From: Oreocharis arfaki
Taxonomy: Eukaryota; Chordata; Aves; Passeriformes; Paramythiidae
DNA length: 64,000 nucleotides
Direction: 5' to 3'
Assembly: GCA_013398015.1 (NCBI GenBank)
Contig: VZRR01010834.1
Location: 18,841 to 82,840, forward strand
Shown: in pieces, positions 51,001-64,000 of the stretch
How positions within the stretch are numbered: the first letter of the stretch is position 1
Layout: every line of letters begins with the position of its first letter
The notes under the pieces: model-generated
What the model was told of the DNA's origin: nothing
The model's database searches: none
Seen by the model: the letters and a program-made list of their open reading frames with translations, nothing else
Position numbers and translations under genes: made by a program

Positions 51001-54000
51001 TTCGGTCTACTAACACATGTAACTCCCTGTGGAAAATATTTTATTTACTACCATAATCTATAGGTGTTACGTAGGAAGTACTATCTCACACCGCTTGGTG
51101 CCGTGCCTCACAGGAAAGCACAGTGAGGAGTCAGTTCTTTGGACTATTGCTACATCGTCAGTGTAGGCCCGATGATGTTTCCTTTTCCTCTGTATCACAC
51201 AATACCTTCTTTCCCATATTCTCCCTGTGTCTCATTATGGCACTGTTCTTTGCAGATGGTTCTACAGGGACGTGATCAAAGCCACAACGTATTGTGCTCT
51301 GGCCATATGTGTTTACTGACTACCAGAGTAAGAAAACCCCCCCAGAGTCACTTCAAGGTACACAGCTAATGCCATCAAACCTCAGGAGTCTTGCATTATA
51401 CGAAACACACTTCTACATTCTACAGTCATTCTGCACACATTGCACACTCTACAGTCCAAAAATACACTGGCACAAATTCCAAAAGATGTTCCAGTGGGCC
51501 TAAAGAAGAAAGCAGCGTATCAAACCTCAGCTCACTCTGTTAGTTTCAAGTACGGCCAAACTTGCCTTAAAACAGACTTCTTGCCAGTAAGAAATCACAG
51601 TAGGCAATGTCCCAACTTGCCAGTCAAGCAGTAGCACATTTTCAAGTTAAATATTCTAAGCTGTCAGGTAACATTAAAGACAACTCCACGACTAGCCAGA
51701 ATAGAGTATCACATAGTAACAACTAACTGAACTTTTCACTCATGTTGTAACATTCTGAACTAGCATTTGAAAAATAAATGGAAATTGTTACTTCTATGCT
51801 GTTTCGGCACATTACTTTGCACTGTAATTCAACTAAACACAAACAAATTCCTTGTATTAGTATTTATTGCTTTAAAAATTCTAGTCATTGGAGTACACAG
51901 AGCTAGTCAACCTATAGTTAAATTTCAGATTACCACACATATATCTACTGTTCTTAGAAGAAACATCTAAGATTTCTGAAATGAAAAGACAGAACTATAT
52001 TTTTCTGTTGCATTTTTTGCACTTTACAGAGTTTTCTGCCAAGTCAGTACTGCTCTTTCCCACGTCTGTGTGACTCTTTACTCAGCAACAGTATACAATT
52101 ACAAACATTGAAAAGACAACTTCAGAAAACAAAGTGGCAGAGGAACATGGGGCAAGATTAGCAATTGAAACAACTAATCCAGATGAATCTCAGAGTCTCC
52201 AATCCAGCTGGCATAAATTCTCATACTCCTTTATCTTCTCCCTAATCAGTACAGTGTTCTATTCAGGTATTTGGTTATCACAACATAATATTCTCCATCA
52301 AAATTAGGAATTACTACCCTCCCACTGTGAAAAAGATTTTGCATATGCCAATTTTAATCATCAATTTGTCCCCAATAGCCAGAGCGCCTCAGAGCAGGCC
52401 AAAACATGCTGGCATATAAAACAATTCTCAGAAAAAAAATTCTGCAATTTGATAATGAAGGTATTATGCATTCTGTTGAGGAAGTTTCACTCCTTAAGAA
52501 TTCAACTTCATGGGTATATTTCTGTGCTATCCTGAAACCTCTCAGATGGGCTCTTGTAAGAGGTAGCTGCTTAGAATAAAATCATTGTCTACAGAGTGAG
52601 GTATGATGGCTTAGTGGATTAGCATGTTAAAAAGAATCTCTTTTGACACAGCTATTTTTAAGTGTTCTTAAAAAAATTATAAAATGTTAATTCTGTTTTC
52701 CAGTAAACACAACTTTTGATCTGCTGAGTCAGACATGTTATGCATAATAATCACAGCAGGAATACAATACTATTTGTATTTTTTTGGAGGAAAAAGCATG
52801 AGCACAATTCTGTGCAAATAAGAAAAATATCACAGAGCAGAATTCAATTAAAGGCAAATGCACTAGAGGGAAACTGTACTTCAAACGAAACAAAACACAT
52901 GTTATCCTAGGTAATTTCTATATTTCTAGAAAGTCAACTTCAGAGCCATGAAACACTCACATACAGGTTTTAGAATGTGTACTTTCAACACTGGACTAAA
53001 ATACTTCGTGCTACCAAGTCAGCACAGAATCACTTTTCTATGCATCACTTTTACTTCTGAATTCAAACCCACAAAACCAACACTCACTAACCTTAGAAAA
53101 CACTTTATCACACACTATCTGAATGTAGCAGAAGAGCTTTGTGTTTGTACAGCTTCCAGAAATCATCACGGAAGGTTCTGAATACCTATGCATATCTAGG
53201 TTACGGACGTATATCGACACAATGTAATTTTTTTCTTTGATCGAGTTACGATGGTTTTGTTATCAAAAACTACATTCTTTTAAATTTTATACATTATGTA
53301 TTATATTAATAAGTATATTAATATACCAACATTCTCTTATCAAGGGATCCAAGCTATTGCTGAATGAATCTCTCATGACACCCAAGTATTACTTAACTTC
53401 ACTGAAAAATATCACCAGATTAGTACAACAGTTATTTTTCTTTGCTTTCAAGACAGTTTCATATTTTTCAAACACTTTAATTTCATGCGTGGCTACATCA
53501 ACTGCCCTTTCAAGCTGACAGGCTTGTAAAATCATCCTGAAGTGTCCATTTCTGATACTTCAGGAAAAAATTAAAATGCCAGTAAGTAAAGGAAGCATCT
53601 TATTCCAAAAAATTAATTTAATTTTAAAAGCCAGAGTAAAGCAGTTCCCTGTTGATACTTTAGAAAGCAACCAATCCTTCACTGCTGGTCTGCTCCTTCC
53701 ACATTCAGGACACTGTAGTTCCATCATTAAGCAGCATCCCCTGCCGAGAAGCACATGACTCTACTGTTCCATGATGTACCCTCAATGACCACTAGCTTCT
53801 GAACGAAGCTACAAAAATACTGGTTTTAACTTACTAGAAAAAACTCCGAACAGCCTGCTTCTCACTAGCCTGAAAGACCACCCTTTTCAATGAGTGCCAC
53901 CTGAGACAATCTCAAATGCATGTTACAATATCAAAAAAAAAGGTCATGGGGAAGCTCTGGGACGGGTTTATTACGTTGGCATTATAGACCATACAGTGAC

Positions 54001-54680
54001 TACTATACATTTACTAATGACCTACATAGAATTTGATAGATGGAAATGGTGATGTTTGGAAAGCAAGAAATAGAGGCTTTGTATCTCAAAGTTCCACAGT
54101 GAAGAGAATTGTTAGCATCCAACTAGATTTTAAAAACCTTTGCAAGAGGAACCTGGGCCATGCATTTTTACTGACTGTTTGTTTAATTTAATTTGTTTGC
54201 ATTTATAACAAAACACTGTCGAAAAGAAAAGGAAACTTTCAAATAATCTTGTCAAGATCAGATGGGAAAAACATCTTCCAAGACAAATTCTATAGTTCAG
54301 ATCATTCAGTAACTTTGCCAGCCACTGCAACATGCAAAAAAAAAAAAAATCTCAAAAAACAAGCTTCCTAAACAACTGACAAATGCAAAAAGCAGAGGTT
54401 AAAAAAAGGATTAATTTTTTTACTCCCATATAACCAAAGCAAGAAGACAGAACACGTCTTCTTCGGGCCAGAACTCAGCCACGGACAAGGAGTGAAGTGT
54501 AAGTAATTTTGCCTACATCCTCTCTCAGATGTACCCCCAAACACAAAATCACATCACAAAAATTACAAAGTTGCTAAATAATAGTTGATTCATAAGTTAA
54601 TTCACAAAGGCAATGCTATCTTTGTCCAGGAGACCCCAAAACCTTCCCACAAAGGCCTAAGTTACAAGTTTGGATATTTT
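45081..54680 (-). other. PLAG1: PLAG1 intron, no gene seen
   Basis: AT-rich intron with only short chance frames. The one striking base-composition feature is the G-run cluster at 48,536. No exon or RNA gene could be supported. Confidence 0.5.
48536..48559 (+). other. G-quadruplex-forming G-run cluster
   Basis: Four consecutive G runs of 4, 4, 6 and 7 bases are separated by single bases on the plus strand, which is the template strand for PLAG1 transcription. This fits the general G4 pattern with very short loops. Confidence 0.8.
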
Positions 54681-54972
54681 ATAGAATTGTAGAATGGTTT
54701 GGGTTGGAGTGGACCTTAAAGATCATGCAGTTCCAACCCCCCTGCCATTGGTAGGGAACCTTCCGCTAGACCAGGTTGCTCAAAGTCCCACCCAATCTGG
54801 CCTGGAACCCTTCCAGGGATGGGGCATCCACAGCTTCTCTGGGCAACCTGTTCTGGTGCCTCACCACCCTCATAGTAAAGAATTTCTTCCTAATGTCAAA
54901 TCCAGACCTACCTTCTGTCAGTTTTACTCATTGTCTTATCACTACACACCATAACAAAAAGTCCCTCTCCAG
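54681..54972 (-). mobile_element. CR1 LINE 3'-end fragment
   Basis: The plus strand starts ATAGAATTGTAGAATGG, the reverse complement of the CR1 3' end. It continues with GGTTTGGGTTGGAGTGGACC, the CCAGGTTGCTCAAAGTCCC block, GGGATGGGGCATCCACAGC, CTGGGCAACCTGTTCTGG and the TAAAGAATTTCTTCC stretch. It is 5'-truncated near 54,972. It lies in the same orientation as PLAG1 and opposite to the CR1 copy at 27.8 kb. The apparent frames here are repeat-derived. Confidence 0.95.
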
Positions 54973-57900
54973 AGGGTTAGCCAAAGCGGTGGCAAATATT
55001 ATATATATTTGGGAAGGAAGAATTAACAAATTAGTTAAGCTCTTTCTTCTTCAAACTATGAGTCTTACTATCCCAAAGTAAGAAATGGGGTTTAAGCAGT
55101 ACTTCACGGAACAGTTAGAGCAACACTTGCAACCTGACAGCTAATTTCCGCCTGCCTCTTAGCTTTTTTTGTTAAGCTACCTGCATGAAACTTTCATTCT
55201 AAAACTACCTCCAAATATCAAACTACCTCCTTTATGATGAAATTCAGATGCTTAGCAGAAGGGATTATCTGACCTTCAACCACAGTTCAACACCTAAAAC
55301 TACGACAAGAATAGGGGACATTTAGAGCATCTATTATATCTTTGAGGCTTTGCTCAGAGTTGAGAGACTTTCTATTGCTTGGTTCCTGATCAAAAATGGA
55401 ACAAGCAGCACAATACTCAAGCACTTATTCAGACAAAACCTTTAGGAAATTAAATCTGCTAATGAAGAATTACGGAGTTCATCTCAAGATAACTGAATAT
55501 ATTATCAGTTTCAAGGTTGCAACATGACTATGTGACTGATATCACAAATTCATACAATTTAAATATTTTGAGAGGACTGAGGGGCAGTGATTTAAGTCAC
55601 CAGAGCACCCTTTTGACCACACCTCGCTTCGAGCACACCTGTCTTCTCACTTGAGGACTGAAGGAAGATTCAGTCTCTTTTCATGTCCAGTTGTTTTATT
55701 AGTCAAACTACAGGAAAACTGAAAATAATAACCCATATTCAACCTCCCCAAACTAAAGTATCCTGCTACTCCAACCAAATGGATGTGCAATCAATGCAGT
55801 TAAAAACTGCTTAAATGCACTTTCCTTTCAGGACAAATATTTAAGTATAATGAAGAGAAGAAGTTTGTTTTACATGATGCATAGATAAAAACTGTACTAG
55901 AAACTGAAATGTATTTCTCAAGGTGGACTTAACTTACTTGTTCTCAAACACTCTGAAGTGGCCAAGTTTTCAAAGGTGAAATAATATATTACAGGGGAGA
56001 CCTCTAAAACTGTTTTTTTCCCAAGAAACTTATTTCACAGTTTAACATTTCTGAAAGTATAACCAAGATTTCTGTTTGCCTTCTACAGCAATTGATACTA
56101 GGAGTGTGTTGGAGTATTTCTTATGAGAAACAGTGATAGTACGTATTTAACTAATGCTACAAGACCTGACATCTTTTCCTCCCAGATTAGTTTAACATTC
56201 ATCCAGTTAGGGACTATTCTCATCACCCAAACACCATTATGATTAAGTTTCCTGTGTTATTCTGCACTCAGTTTTTCTACTTGTAGCATCACCAGCTCAA
56301 GTTAATTTCACAGCATTCCTCGGCACAATTTTTGTAGTACAAAAATTATCAATAGCTAAGCTTCAAGGGACACAAATTGATTCTGAGAGAATAAAAGAGT
56401 TTTAAATAAGCTAAAGAAGTGCTGGGTTCAGAAAAGAGTGTATCCAAAAGAAAAGGATACACTCAGGCAGCTAAGACAAGAAAATCCTTTAAAATTATAA
56501 CTGGGAAAACATTACATTTTACAAGTAATGAGAAATTAAACAAGTTTGATATAAATATTTCACATATACTTTTAAAAGCAATTTCAACACATACTAAAAC
56601 CAGCCTGAATAATTAGGATAATTAACATATTAGGATTCTTGGTTAACTTTTCAAGTAACAAATACAACAATCAAATGTTGTTTAGGAATAGAGCTGATTT
56701 CATTGTACTGGTATGCTTATAACTGTACTTAAACACCATTTAAATAGCATGTAGCAACACCATCCTTTGACAGATGCAATAATAATTTTATTACTTTTTC
56801 TGAAACTGATTAAAATATAGCCATAAGCGATATGTTTGTGCTGGAGCATAATTAGGAGTGGTTTAGTCTAAGCACAATCCTAGTATTCAAAAGAATAAAA
56901 GAAAACTTCAAATCACAGATGAAAAAAACCGTAAAAATTTAAATAACTGGCATTTATGTCTAAGTTCTTCTCTCAGCTAGGTGGTTCAACGTTTCCTAGT
57001 GTCCTAGATGAAACAAATTATCCAAGTATTGACCACAGTAACTTCCAGTGAACAAAATAAGTTTGAACAATATTGTGTTTAACTTTTAAACAGAACACAA
57101 AAGTCTGATGCTATTTTATGTTTGTTTTATTTCAGTTTAATACTCTTCTTAAAGTACTTGTGAGGAGAAGAGCACCAGTAACTGATAGCAGGTAGCTAAC
57201 ACCATAAATTTACACCTTCATAGAGTATGGTCTTATGAAAACATAGGAACAGCTGCAGGCAATTTCTACTTTCATATATTTATGTGGTATCTATACTTGC
57301 ATGTGATAAATGCAGTATTACTAAGCCTTGCATGTAGGCAGCTGCAGTAAATGCAAAATAGTATAAATGAAAATTCCACACGTGACAGTAAGAGTTTGAA
57401 GAAACTTAACATTTACAAACTTGTAAATGTTTTATTACTAACTATACTGGCTTGATTGAAATTTAATAGCGAGCTGCCAGAATCTCTCTTTTTGCCTTTC
57501 CTCCAAAAAGATCTCTTTAAAAAAAATATATTCCTATACCACAACTGATTCAAAAGACATGATATTGTCCCTAAACAGCCAGATGTCTCCTTAAAACGTG
57601 TGCATGTCTGTATCTATCCCACATATAAATGTAACATTCATGATAAATACATACATCACACAGTAAACAGTTTTATCAGAAGTGACAAGCACTTGAGACA
57701 GTAAAATCTGATTTGCATACACGAGGTCTTTCTGCTGCTCAAACACATAGTATAGTGAGACCTCATTAATTCAGAATCAGACGATTTGCAGGGTTTTTTA
57801 GAAAATTCATGCACTAGCAAATCTGATATCCCACAGGACACAAAAACATACTCAATACATGAAGAGGGAAGGTAAGTTTTCTGACATCCTCCTTCCTTCT

Positions 57901-60900
57901 TGATTATTGGGCAATTCACAGCAAATGTGTATAAGGCAGAATCAGCCATCTACATCTTATTTCATAAGAAATACTTTACACTGTGTAGACTGCCAAATCT
58001 GACGTGACTCACAACCATAAAGAAAAGCTTTTAAGGTTAGAGATGCACAGTGTCAGGCTACTGGTAAATTACCTGCACAATACATAAGTAAATCTACATG
58101 CAATCTGTATGGCTAAATTGTATCAAATAAAGTATTATTACAGCAATATGGAAGAGATTATTATTAGTTATCCTAACTTTAGTGAAAAAACAACTTTGAC
58201 AAATAATTCCCTTTAAACACTTTCTAATCTGATTTCTAGGGATATTCTCCTTGAGAGAGGAATTTAGCACATTAAGTGCAAAAGAAGATTATAGCAATTC
58301 AGTTTACTGTAACGGACACTTTTTGCTTTTTTCCAAGTTTCTTTACATAGTTATTTCTTAATTGCATCCGATGGCAATTCTTAGGTTTTACTTTCCTGAT
58401 TCCCACTTGACTTTCTCAAATCTGATTTGAGCTATTTTACTTCAGAGTTTTGAGTTACTGTTGCATGTGTTATAGCCACACTTGTCTGCATTCGTTTTTT
58501 CTATCTCACTTTTTGGTTTTATACTCGTTCAGACCTGTGGGGTTTTTTTTCTCTCTTTCCTTTCCTCTAAACAAATTGGGCCACATTATTTTCTTTGTGC
58601 CCCCCCTCTAAGTCTAAAAAAACCACTAGGGTTGGTCATGAATAAAACAGCCCATCACTCTGCCCATGTATTTTAATGTATTTGACAAGGTATCTCGATA
58701 TTCTGGATAGACAATGAACCAGGAAGGGGACAGAAGAAGGCTACAGAGAAGACTATAACAGAAACTGATTTATTCATATATCCTTTCCCACTCTTCACTG
58801 TCAAGTATGTACTTATACAGTCATCTCAAACCCCTGACATATATGGTGGTTAATTTTAACGCTATGATCCTACAGTAACCATTTACTAGACATGAAGGGT
58901 CCATTTAAATATTAAAAATTTTAATACATCCTATGAGAAGGCCCCATCCTTTAAAACTGTTAGCACACAACTACTCTTAAGAGCATGCTATATCTTTTCA
59001 AAAAATTCCCTCTAGTTCTGCTGATTTTTGCTATTTGTCCTAAGATGAGACAATAACAGGTGAACACTGATACAGTTATAGATAGAAAACATTTTAACAA
59101 GACAATCTAAATAAAAGTAAAACTGAACCTACAGTAATGATGACCAGTTCTGCTTAATATTAGGTTTTCTGAACTTGCATACAATTAGGATCTTTTGCAT
59201 TTGATATTTGGTGGACAAGCGTTCATTTAAAATGCATTAGTATCTGCAATCTATGCAATTTCAGATAAACGGTCACTATTTATCTTGAAAACTAAAAAAA
59301 AAAAAAAGCATCTGTGTAAGTGATTATACTGAGAGTTAATCAATGTTTTACATTCAAGTTATGAGATCACACAATTTAAAAATCAATATAAATTGAATTC
59401 AATTCTAGATGTGGTTTTTTTGATTAGAGGAAAAATACACAATTGTCTATTATCAAAATAGTCAGATAAAAACAAAAAATCACCCATGCTTGAGAAATTT
59501 GAACATTTTATATTTGATCAATACAAATGTTACTTTGTTCTAATATTTGAATTATTTTTAAATAGTTTTTTTAAGGCTACCTAAACATTTGGTAATTGGT
59601 TAAAGATGCTTAGCAGTTCAGTGGATAAATACTGCACATTTCTTTCAAAAGCTCTGCAAGCTAAACCCTCACTAGCAGCAGATACTTGGAGAATAACTCC
59701 TTGAAAGCAAGTTCTCTATCACTTCAGTGGTGGTCACTGCTAGCTCCTTTTAACTCTATGCTGATTTGAGAATGGTCTAAGTACTCAAACAGAATTCATG
59801 TTTTCCAGAATATCTCCCCTTGGTAAACATATACATTTGCTCAAGAACACTACCAAAAAGTATTTGTTCACAAAAACTGGTTTTAACAACATAAGAGGTT
59901 ATAGATAGAAAATTCAAAAAATCTATGGTTTACACTCTGAAGTAAAAACATCTATTTTAACAAAATAACCTTGAGCAGTTACAAACAGTGGTTTGTTTAG
60001 AACATGAGCAGTGCCCTCTTTAACCCATTAATTTTAAAACATATGCAATACCCTGAAAGGAGGAGACTTTAGGGCACCATTTTGACTAACCAGCTGCAGA
60101 GATGGACAATCCTTAGAAGTGGCTGCAGTTTGTATGCAGTGTCTTTTGGAATTACACAAACCTTTTAAAGGTTTCTTAATTTAAATCTCAAAAGTCCTAC
60201 ATTGAAAACTAGTTTTTCAGGATAATTACTAAATTAAAAGTACACACCAAGAGACACATTTGAGCTAAGCATTCAAGGAAAGCTGAATGCATGTCACTTT
60301 AGATTCCTGTATTTGCTTGTACTGTTGTAGTACTGTAGTTATTAATTTTTAAACAGTATTGAATAGGATTGATAAGTCTCTAAGAAGGATTTTAATACAT
60401 TTACACCTCTCCAATTTACCTAGAAAAAGTAGGATAACTTTATCAACACCAGCCTGTAGTATTTGTTTCCTCAGGTGTTTTAATTTTTGAAAATCTTAAA
60501 AAATTAAACTGTATCATGTACGGAATCAGACCAACACATAATACAGAAGATTATTTTAACTCTTAGAACTAAGGAAGCTTTGAAAGTTACTTATATTTTT
60601 ATTTAAAAACCACTTCACTACTGTAAGAAGAATTCTGTTTTCTACAAGATAATAAGTTTGTAAAAAAATAATCCTAAACAACATTTTTTTTCTGCTACTA
60701 TTATCACCATCTGGATTATACCTTAAAATTAAATCCACTTTAGAAGAGTATCAAATTCTGAGAGAACACCCTTTCCTCCTTCTCCACCCTAAGTCCTGAA
60801 TTTTGTACTACGGTTGGAAAGACCAAATTTACTTTGTAATACATAGTTGTAAATCAAGAAAGATACTCCACAACACTGCTTCTTTCACATTCTTATTACC

Positions 60901-61885
60901 AGTGCCTATACCTATTTTCAGCATTAAAATATTAATGATTAAAAAGCTCTTAATTAGATAAAAATGTAGTAACATGTTAAGCACTTCATACTGATGGTCA
61001 CAGACACAGCACTTGAAGAGTTTTCAATACCATTAACCAGTTTATTTAAGTTAGTTCTGCACATCTACTACTATCTGTCTATCTGCTCTGGTACATTAAA
61101 ATTACCAACATATGGTGAACTGCTATTAATTTACCAAATTTCTATGCATTCCAGGGTAATGTTACCTCAATCAATAAAAATAATAGATCAGTTTAAGAAA
61201 TATTCAGAAAGGAACTTTTAAAGTCTGAATTCTTACTAACTATAAAAGAGATCTCTAAACCATAAAAGGCAATTTTGGAAAAATGTTCAATATTATTCCT
61301 TTATACAAACTGATTAATTTTCTTCCTTAATGACCCTTTTTTCTAGCCAAAGAGTAGTTAATGTGATTTAATTTTCACAACTGTGAGTCACTGGAAAACT
61401 CTGAGATTTCTTCCCAAATCTTTAACCACAAGGCTATCCTAGGCAACAAGTTTCTTTGGTCACACTTGCAGAGAGGGTACAGATCATTTGCGAGCACATG
61501 CTATTCAACACAGAGGGCTATCACAACTCATACTCAACTTCCACAAATTCACAGAAAACACATGCTGAAATAGTCTCCCTCCAAGTTCAGTACCCCATCT
61601 TCCCTCTCAAAAACCACATACCTGTATTCAGTTTTCAATCGAGAACTGAATACAAAGACTACAAAAACAAAGCAAGTGTAAAGGAAACACCGCAAGTCCT
61701 CATAAAGATATCAAATTGCCATGTTAAGAGGCGATGCTAATCTTTAAAAATAGGATATTTGAAAATAAAATTAAAATACATAGGAGATAATAGGGACAAG
61801 CAGAGCATTTTGCATCATTACAGTTAAACATTTACAAGTTAAAAATTAAGAAAAAAACCAGTATCAGCCAGAACCCATGCTAAAA

Positions 61886-61922
61886 GCATGCATGCATACA
61901 CACATGCACACATAAACACAAA
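61886..61922. repeat. GCAT/CACA microsatellite
   Basis: Imperfect array of GCATGCAT, ACACACATGCACACA and related units. Confidence 0.75.
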
Positions 61923-63498
61923 ACCAGACCGAAGTTAGGATGACTTTTCTTTCTCTAAACAAAGCCAGAAGCAATTCTTCCAAGTGATGTCATAACTACA
62001 CAGCTAAGGTGTACTTGTAAAGAGCCCCTACTCTGGCCAGTTAAAACCTACAGTTATTTTTAACTATTTTCAAAACCTTTGGGGATGGTTTAGGAGATTT
62101 AGGTATAGAACAAACTTTTGAACAAACTCAGGTGTTCCCAACAAAACTAAATGTATTCAAAGTAAAAATAACACACTTCACAACTTTTACAAAATGTCTG
62201 TGAAACTGCCCTACACAGAGGGAATTCACCTCCTCCCAGAGAATTCACAGCTAGCAGAACAGCACTAGATCTTAGTACTAAACAACCTGAGACTATTTCA
62301 TTTCTGCAACATACATTCCAAAAAACACTCTCCAAAGCACAGCATTTTAATTAACACACCAAGAAAACTCCCCTGAAGACCTGCTACACACAAAAGATTT
62401 GCTTTGATCCCAACGATTCTGCACGTTTCCTCCTGTTATCCCTCCTTAATTTATCAGACCAGGGCCGATTTGATACCTTTCCACTAAAAAAAAAAAAACA
62501 ACGAAGCACCCCTCTGCTAGAGGCAGAGGTGCTGCAGAGGTGATGATAACCCTAGGAAAAGAGAAGCTGTCTCTTTAAAATGCCCTGCTATGTCCCTGAT
62601 CCCACGTGGAACCAACATCAGCAGCACTTTCGCATTAACTTCAATGTGAGGCGAGATGAGGCATCATTATTTCGTATAAATAAAACGAGGAGACTGCAGA
62701 ATACATTCTTTGTAGGAGACAAACAGGTGAACTGAACGTGCCAGGGAAATCAGCAACCACCCGCAGAAGAGGTGCCCTGCCCCTGAGACCTCTCTGCTCT
62801 CCCTATGGAGCATTAGCTCAACCCCACACCACTCCGAAGAATCCACTTTAAATACAGGAGTGAGCCACCAAGAAAACTTGAAATTCAAAGGCAACGAAAA
62901 TGCACTTTATAAACCGGAAAGGTTTACTCTTTGCCTCACACATCCTAATTAGATCAGGAAAGTGACACTACAAAGGCATTACATTCCGGTCCGAAAAAAA
63001 AAAAAAAGGGGGAAAGAAAAAGACAGAGGGAAAGAAAGGAGCCCCCATCTCCCCAAATCCCCCAAACACACCAAAAAAAGAAAAAAAGGCATTAAAAAAG
63101 GAAGCTATAAAGCACCACATACAGCATTTATCTTATCTAGGATCACTCCGCATTACCCCCAAGTTATACACTTTCTGCACCATCATCTCCCCCTACCTCT
63201 CTGTCCTGAAAGGGATTTTCACGTTTTCTCATTGTCGGTGGCGAGTTATAAGAGGCTTTTGCCTTTCCAAAGAATTCATCAACAAAAAAAAAATAATAAA
63301 TATTAACTCCTTGCTCCCTGAAACCTTAAAACGGTCTCGGAAAGACATGGGTTTTATTCTGTTACCTTGAGGAAGAAAAGGGGGAGCAGCCCCGATTTTT
63401 AGGTATTTTTTGGCATTTTTTTCTGATTTTTATTTTGTTATATGCCTCAGTTCTCCCTCCATTTTGGTTGTTTATGATACTGACAACAAGCTGTCCCT

Positions 63499-63517
63499 GC
63501 TCTCTCTCTCTCTCTCC
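63499..63517. repeat. CT dinucleotide repeat
   Basis: About nine CT units just downstream of the putative PLAG1 exon 1 donor. Confidence 0.85.
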
Positions 63518-63579
63518 GGATCTCTCCTGCTTTCAGTTAGCAAACCCCCCTCCCCAATGCAACACGACTCAGCACTTAC

Positions 63580-63950
63580 TCGGGTTCACACTTTTCTCTA
63601 AACACACACCGATGGGGAAGGGAAAAGCTCCTGGGCTACTCGGAGGGGGAGAGCAGGCAAATTCGTTTCTTTATTACGAAAAAAAAAACTTTTGTCCAAA
63701 AAACGACGGGAAAGGGGGGTCGAGTGCCCCAAAGTCACTCCGGATCCCCCCAAAGACGCAGCCGCCAGGTCCGGGGGACACCCCACGGGTAGCCGGGTCC
63801 ACGGGGGAAATTTCTGTGCGAAATTTGTCCGGTTTGAGGCGGTGGGCGAATTTATATTAATTTTTTCCCTCATTTTTCGGCACCGCGGTCTCTAATGTCT
63901 TCCGCTCCCTCTCTCGCCGCTCTCGCCGCTGTCACTGCATTCACAGCACA
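63580..63950 (-). other. PLAG1: Probable PLAG1 non-coding exon 1
   Basis: A perfect GTAAGT donor on the minus strand (exon side ends at 63580) lies at the inner border of the CpG island, in the expected place for the first, untranslated PLAG1 exon. The transcription start is not visible as a motif, so the right border is only approximate. An alternative donor lies near 63,366. Confidence 0.4.
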
Positions 63951-64000
63951 GGCTCCGGAGAGGCGAGGAGGGGAGGGGGCAGCCGCGCCGCTCCTGCCCC
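63700..64000. promoter_or_regulatory. CpG island promoter of PLAG1, probably shared with CHCHD7
   Basis: About 27 CpG by hand count in 300 bp, continuing to the window edge. In mammals PLAG1 and CHCHD7 are transcribed divergently from one CpG island, so the CHCHD7 start should lie just beyond position 64,000. A repeated CTCTCGCCG 9-mer lies near 63,910-63,929, and an AT-rich TTTATATTAATTTT stretch interrupts the island near 63,850. Confidence 0.65.

Larger units (their letters stand above)
54973..63579 (-). other. PLAG1: PLAG1 first intron region, no gene seen
   Basis: Very AT-rich with few and short frames, typical of a long vertebrate first intron. A GCAT/CACA microsatellite lies near 61,886 and purine-rich tracts near 62,994-63,110. 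A second donor-like motif (CAAG then GTAAC) on the minus strand near 63,366 is an alternative exon end. Confidence 0.5.
12770..63950 (-). other. PLAG1: PLAG1 transcription unit (inferred extent)
   Basis: Gene-level span running right to left. It starts in the CpG island at the right edge, continues through about 43 kb of 5' non-coding introns, two coding exons (19586-19827 and 17726-18989) and a 3' UTR of about 4.9 kb. Only the coding exons, the intron between them and the acceptor of the start-codon exon are firmly supported. Both ends, and any upstream non-coding exons, are inferred from splice motifs, CpG content and comparison with the general layout of the mammalian gene, which has non-coding 5' exons, a long 3' UTR, and MOS on its 3' side. 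Confidence 0.75.

Noticed and set aside
54694..55081. Two overlapping plus-strand frames.
   Set aside because: They lie mostly within a CR1 fragment and on its non-coding strand.
1..64000. A search for CRISPR arrays, operons, tRNA or rRNA genes, or another undescribed system.
   Set aside because: Nothing of the kind is visible; the window is an ordinary vertebrate locus with two known genes and long introns.

Overview
This window looks like a piece of a bird nuclear chromosome. It is an AT-rich vertebrate sequence with long introns, a low repeat load, and the CR1-type LINE fragments typical of avian genomes (one pair young and truncated, two remnants very old). Two conserved vertebrate genes can be named with confidence, both on the minus strand: MOS and PLAG1. 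Their order and orientation match the MOS-PLAG1-CHCHD7 block known from other amniotes. The MOS protein, at 350 residues, is close to the length recalled for chicken. I cannot name the species. There is no bacterial, viral or CRISPR-like system here.

Layout from left to right. Positions 1-3155 are gene-free sequence downstream of MOS, with candidate poly(A) signals near the gene. Positions 3156-4208 hold the intact, uninterrupted MOS coding region. Positions 4209-12786 are the MOS-PLAG1 spacer; it contains a small CpG-rich patch (5794-6030) with a consensus splice donor beside it (5732) and an acceptor just before the MOS start (4238). Positions 12787-17725 are read as the long PLAG1 3' UTR, with seed matches for miR-181, miR-15/16/424 and miR-103/107. 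Positions 17726-18989 and 19586-19827 are the two coding exons of PLAG1, which splice in frame to a 501-residue seven-zinc-finger protein. Positions 19945 to about 63,580 are 5' non-coding introns of PLAG1. This stretch contains an internal CpG island (21,090-21,440), a candidate non-coding exon (26836-26968), CR1/L3-type LINE remnants, simple repeats, a 150-nt pure pyrimidine tract and a G-quadruplex-like run. Positions 63,580-64,000 are a CpG island holding the probable first PLAG1 exon and part of its promoter. In other vertebrates that promoter lies head to head with CHCHD7, which would begin beyond the right edge.

Functionally the two genes are neighbours, not pathway partners. MOS is the germ-cell kinase that drives the MEK-ERK cascade and holds eggs at metaphase II. 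PLAG1 is a developmental growth transcription factor. The most useful leads are the possible spliced MOS 5' leader with a CpG promoter, the internal CpG island as an alternative PLAG1 promoter, an 8-mer let-7 match inside the PLAG1 coding sequence, the cluster of microRNA seed matches in its 3' UTR, and a 1.3-kb very old LINE copy that can still be recognised along its length.
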